In this document: one piece after another, positions 63,104 through 64,000 of the stretch | Layout: each line of letters opens with the position of its first letter | Position numbering within the stretch: position 1 is the first letter of the stretch | NCBI RefSeq assembly: GCF_007097525.1 | Contig: NZ_VKDD01000002.1 | Coordinates: 1,025,994-1,089,993, forward strand | DNA length: 64,000 bases | DNA from: Thalassomonas sp. M1454 | GTDB taxonomy: Bacteria; Pseudomonadota; Gammaproteobacteria; Enterobacterales; Alteromonadaceae | Direction: 5' to 3' | Position numbers and translations under genes: made by a program | The notes under the pieces: model-generated | Database searches by the model: none | What the model was told of the DNA's origin: nothing | The model's input: the letters and a program-made list of their open reading frames with translations, nothing else

Positions 63104-63121
63104 GTTTAACTTTAGTTAAAC
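63104..63121. promoter_or_regulatory. Perfect inverted repeat at the start of the sulfatase gene
   Basis: GTTTAAC-TTTA-GTTAAAC has perfect 7-base arms and ends 3 bases before the first possible start codon. It could be an operator, or a hairpin that affects translation initiation. No Shine-Dalgarno sequence is seen near either candidate start. Confidence 0.5.
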
Positions 63122-63214
63122 AGAATTATCTACAACTGTCTATATAAACTACTATGTTTTAGGTTGGTGGTAACTTAAAAAATTGTGGTTTTATTGAAAC
63201 TAATAACGAGTATT

Positions 63215-63892
63215 TTAGGTAACAATCTCTGGCCAACAGCCGTGCTTTTTATAGTAGTTTTCAAGGCATGGATTTGTGTAGTTACTTTCTTGGTAACGCT
63301 GTTTTACCGACTGATGTATATAGGTAGGGTTAATCATAGGATCGGGTATGCTGCGAACATGTTTACCGAGTAATTTATATTTACCTTTATATTCATTATG
63401 CTGGCTGGCTAATGGGTTTATGCTTGGCGCTGTAAAATAAGACTCAAATGCTAAGCCAGACTTTTGTGCTTCGTTCATTAACCAGTGTTTAGGGATATCG
63501 GCTAAACAGGTAGTGTCTTTGTCAGGTGCATAACTACCGCCAATATCTGAATGGTTACCAGCAAACCACACTTGCTTCATATCAACGCTAGGTTTGTGCT
63601 CCCAGATAGTTGGTTCAAAATCATTTCTTATTTCATCAAGTGCTAGTGCATGCCTAGCTTTGATTATATTGCTGCCAATTTTTCTATCGTAAAACAAATG
63701 GTTGTCTTTGATTAAACCAAATATGGTGAACGGTAACCCCATTGCACCTACTGTATCCCAAACACCGATAAAGTTAATTTTAATCTGAGCAGCAATAGCG
63801 AATTGCAATACGTTGGTTGGGTATTGTTTTTTATTGAGTTGCTCTGGACGATTCCAGGTTCCATCTGCGCAGATTATTATTCTTTTCATCAT
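63215..63892 (-). CDS. DUF2235 hydrolase lacking its nucleophile region
   Basis: The 225-residue protein begins RIIICADGTWNRPEQL and TNVLQFAIAA, the DUF2235 start, and continues at NFIGVWDTVGAMG, RHALALDE, WFAGNHSDIGGSY and AQKSGLAF, all typical. In full proteins about 80-100 residues lie between the first two parts and include GFSRGA with the nucleophile Ser; here they are absent without a frameshift. The family covers phospholipase-like alpha/beta hydrolases, including type VI effectors. It is therefore probably inactive, although the Asp and His regions remain. It may be a decaying gene or a regulatory remnant. Confidence 0.75.
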   Translation of the reverse strand: MMKRIIICADGTWNRPEQLNKKQYPTNVLQFAIAAQIKINFIGVWDTVGAMGLPFTIFGLIKDNHLFYDRKIGSNIIKARHALALDEIRNDFEPTIWEHKPSVDMKQVWFAGNHSDIGGSYAPDKDTTCLADIPKHWLMNEAQKSGLAFESYFTAPSINPLASQHNEYKGKYKLLGKHVRSIPDPMINPTYIHQSVKQRYQESNYTNPCLENYYKKHGCWPEIVT

Positions 63893-63947
63893 CTTCCTTG
63901 GTAGTTTTATTATTTAAAGGTAATAGATGATTGAATTGTGTCAAGGT

Positions 63948-63975
63948 GGATTCCCGCCTACGCGGGAACGACGAA
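63948..63975. repeat. GGATTCCCGCC-type hairpin repeat, single copy
   Basis: GGATTCCCGCCTACGCGGG is followed by AACGACGA, the same palindrome as the four-copy array near 56.4 kb. It lies upstream of the DUF2235 gene. Confidence 0.8.
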
Positions 63976-64000
63976 TGTGGTGTAAAACGACGATTAATAA

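Overview
The window looks like part of the chromosome of a marine gammaproteobacterium, probably of the Alteromonadales (Colwellia/Thalassotalea-like). This rests on the AT-rich composition, the gammaproteobacterial HelD, RfaH, Wza/Wzb/Wzc and Rfb proteins, and a secreted sulfatase-glycosidase of the kind used on algal sulfated polysaccharide. The genus is an inference. No rRNA, tRNA or CRISPR array was seen.

Layout. (a) 1-1839: the window cuts a WbpM/FlaA1-type nucleotide-sugar dehydratase. (b) 2-14.3 kb: a secreted SGNH-hydrolase lipoprotein lying between two direct copies of a palindromic repeat, a small zinc-ribbon membrane protein, DNA helicase IV with a tiny membrane protein directly behind it, a coiled-coil zinc-ribbon protein, and a three-gene minus-strand group (membrane protein, DUF2325-like protein, UvrD-like helicase) that could be a defence module. 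(c) 14.3-28.7 kb: accessory DNA with two separate recombinase modules. The first (15115-22285) is a five-gene operon with a small HTH protein, two large tyrosine-recombinase-like proteins, a small helical protein and a protein that resembles a DNA sliding clamp. The second (26694-28677) is a phage-type integrase with a small helical protein and an MbcA/ParS/Xre-like protein, preceded by three consecutive hairpins. A PD-(D/E)XK-like nuclease protein and two small genes lie between them. (d) 28.8-29.7 kb: remnants of an IS3-type element and an IS66-type element fused to each other.

(e) 29.7-49.2 kb, all on the minus strand: a Wzx/Wzy-type surface polysaccharide locus. It reads RfaH, Wzb, Wza, Wzc, flippase, sulfotransferase, KdsA, a NeuA-like cytidylyltransferase, glycosyltransferases, polymerase, KdsD-like isomerase, a WecA/WbpL-type initiating transferase and dTDP-rhamnose synthesis (rfbA, C, D, B). 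The predicted glycan contains rhamnose and a Kdo-like CMP-activated sugar and may be sulfated. An ops/JUMPstart-like site lies between rfaH and wzb, so the RfaH made here probably controls the locus. The dehydratase at 1-1839 is the natural end gene of such a locus, so the region from about 2 to 29.7 kb appears to have been inserted or assembled inside it.

(f) 49.6-63.1 kb, also minus strand: a secreted-protein locus. A 1773-residue sulfatase/glycosidase fusion and three smaller secreted proteins share one C-terminal module. With them are two FN3-like lipoproteins, a 67-residue peptide with a twin-arginine-type leader, a PqqD-like/HprK-like kinase and a NTP_transf_5-type nucleotidyltransferase. 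This set is the best candidate for an undescribed system, next to the recombinase/clamp operon. (g) 63.2-63.9 kb: a DUF2235 hydrolase that has lost the part carrying its nucleophile. Dispersed hairpin repeats of several types punctuate the whole window.
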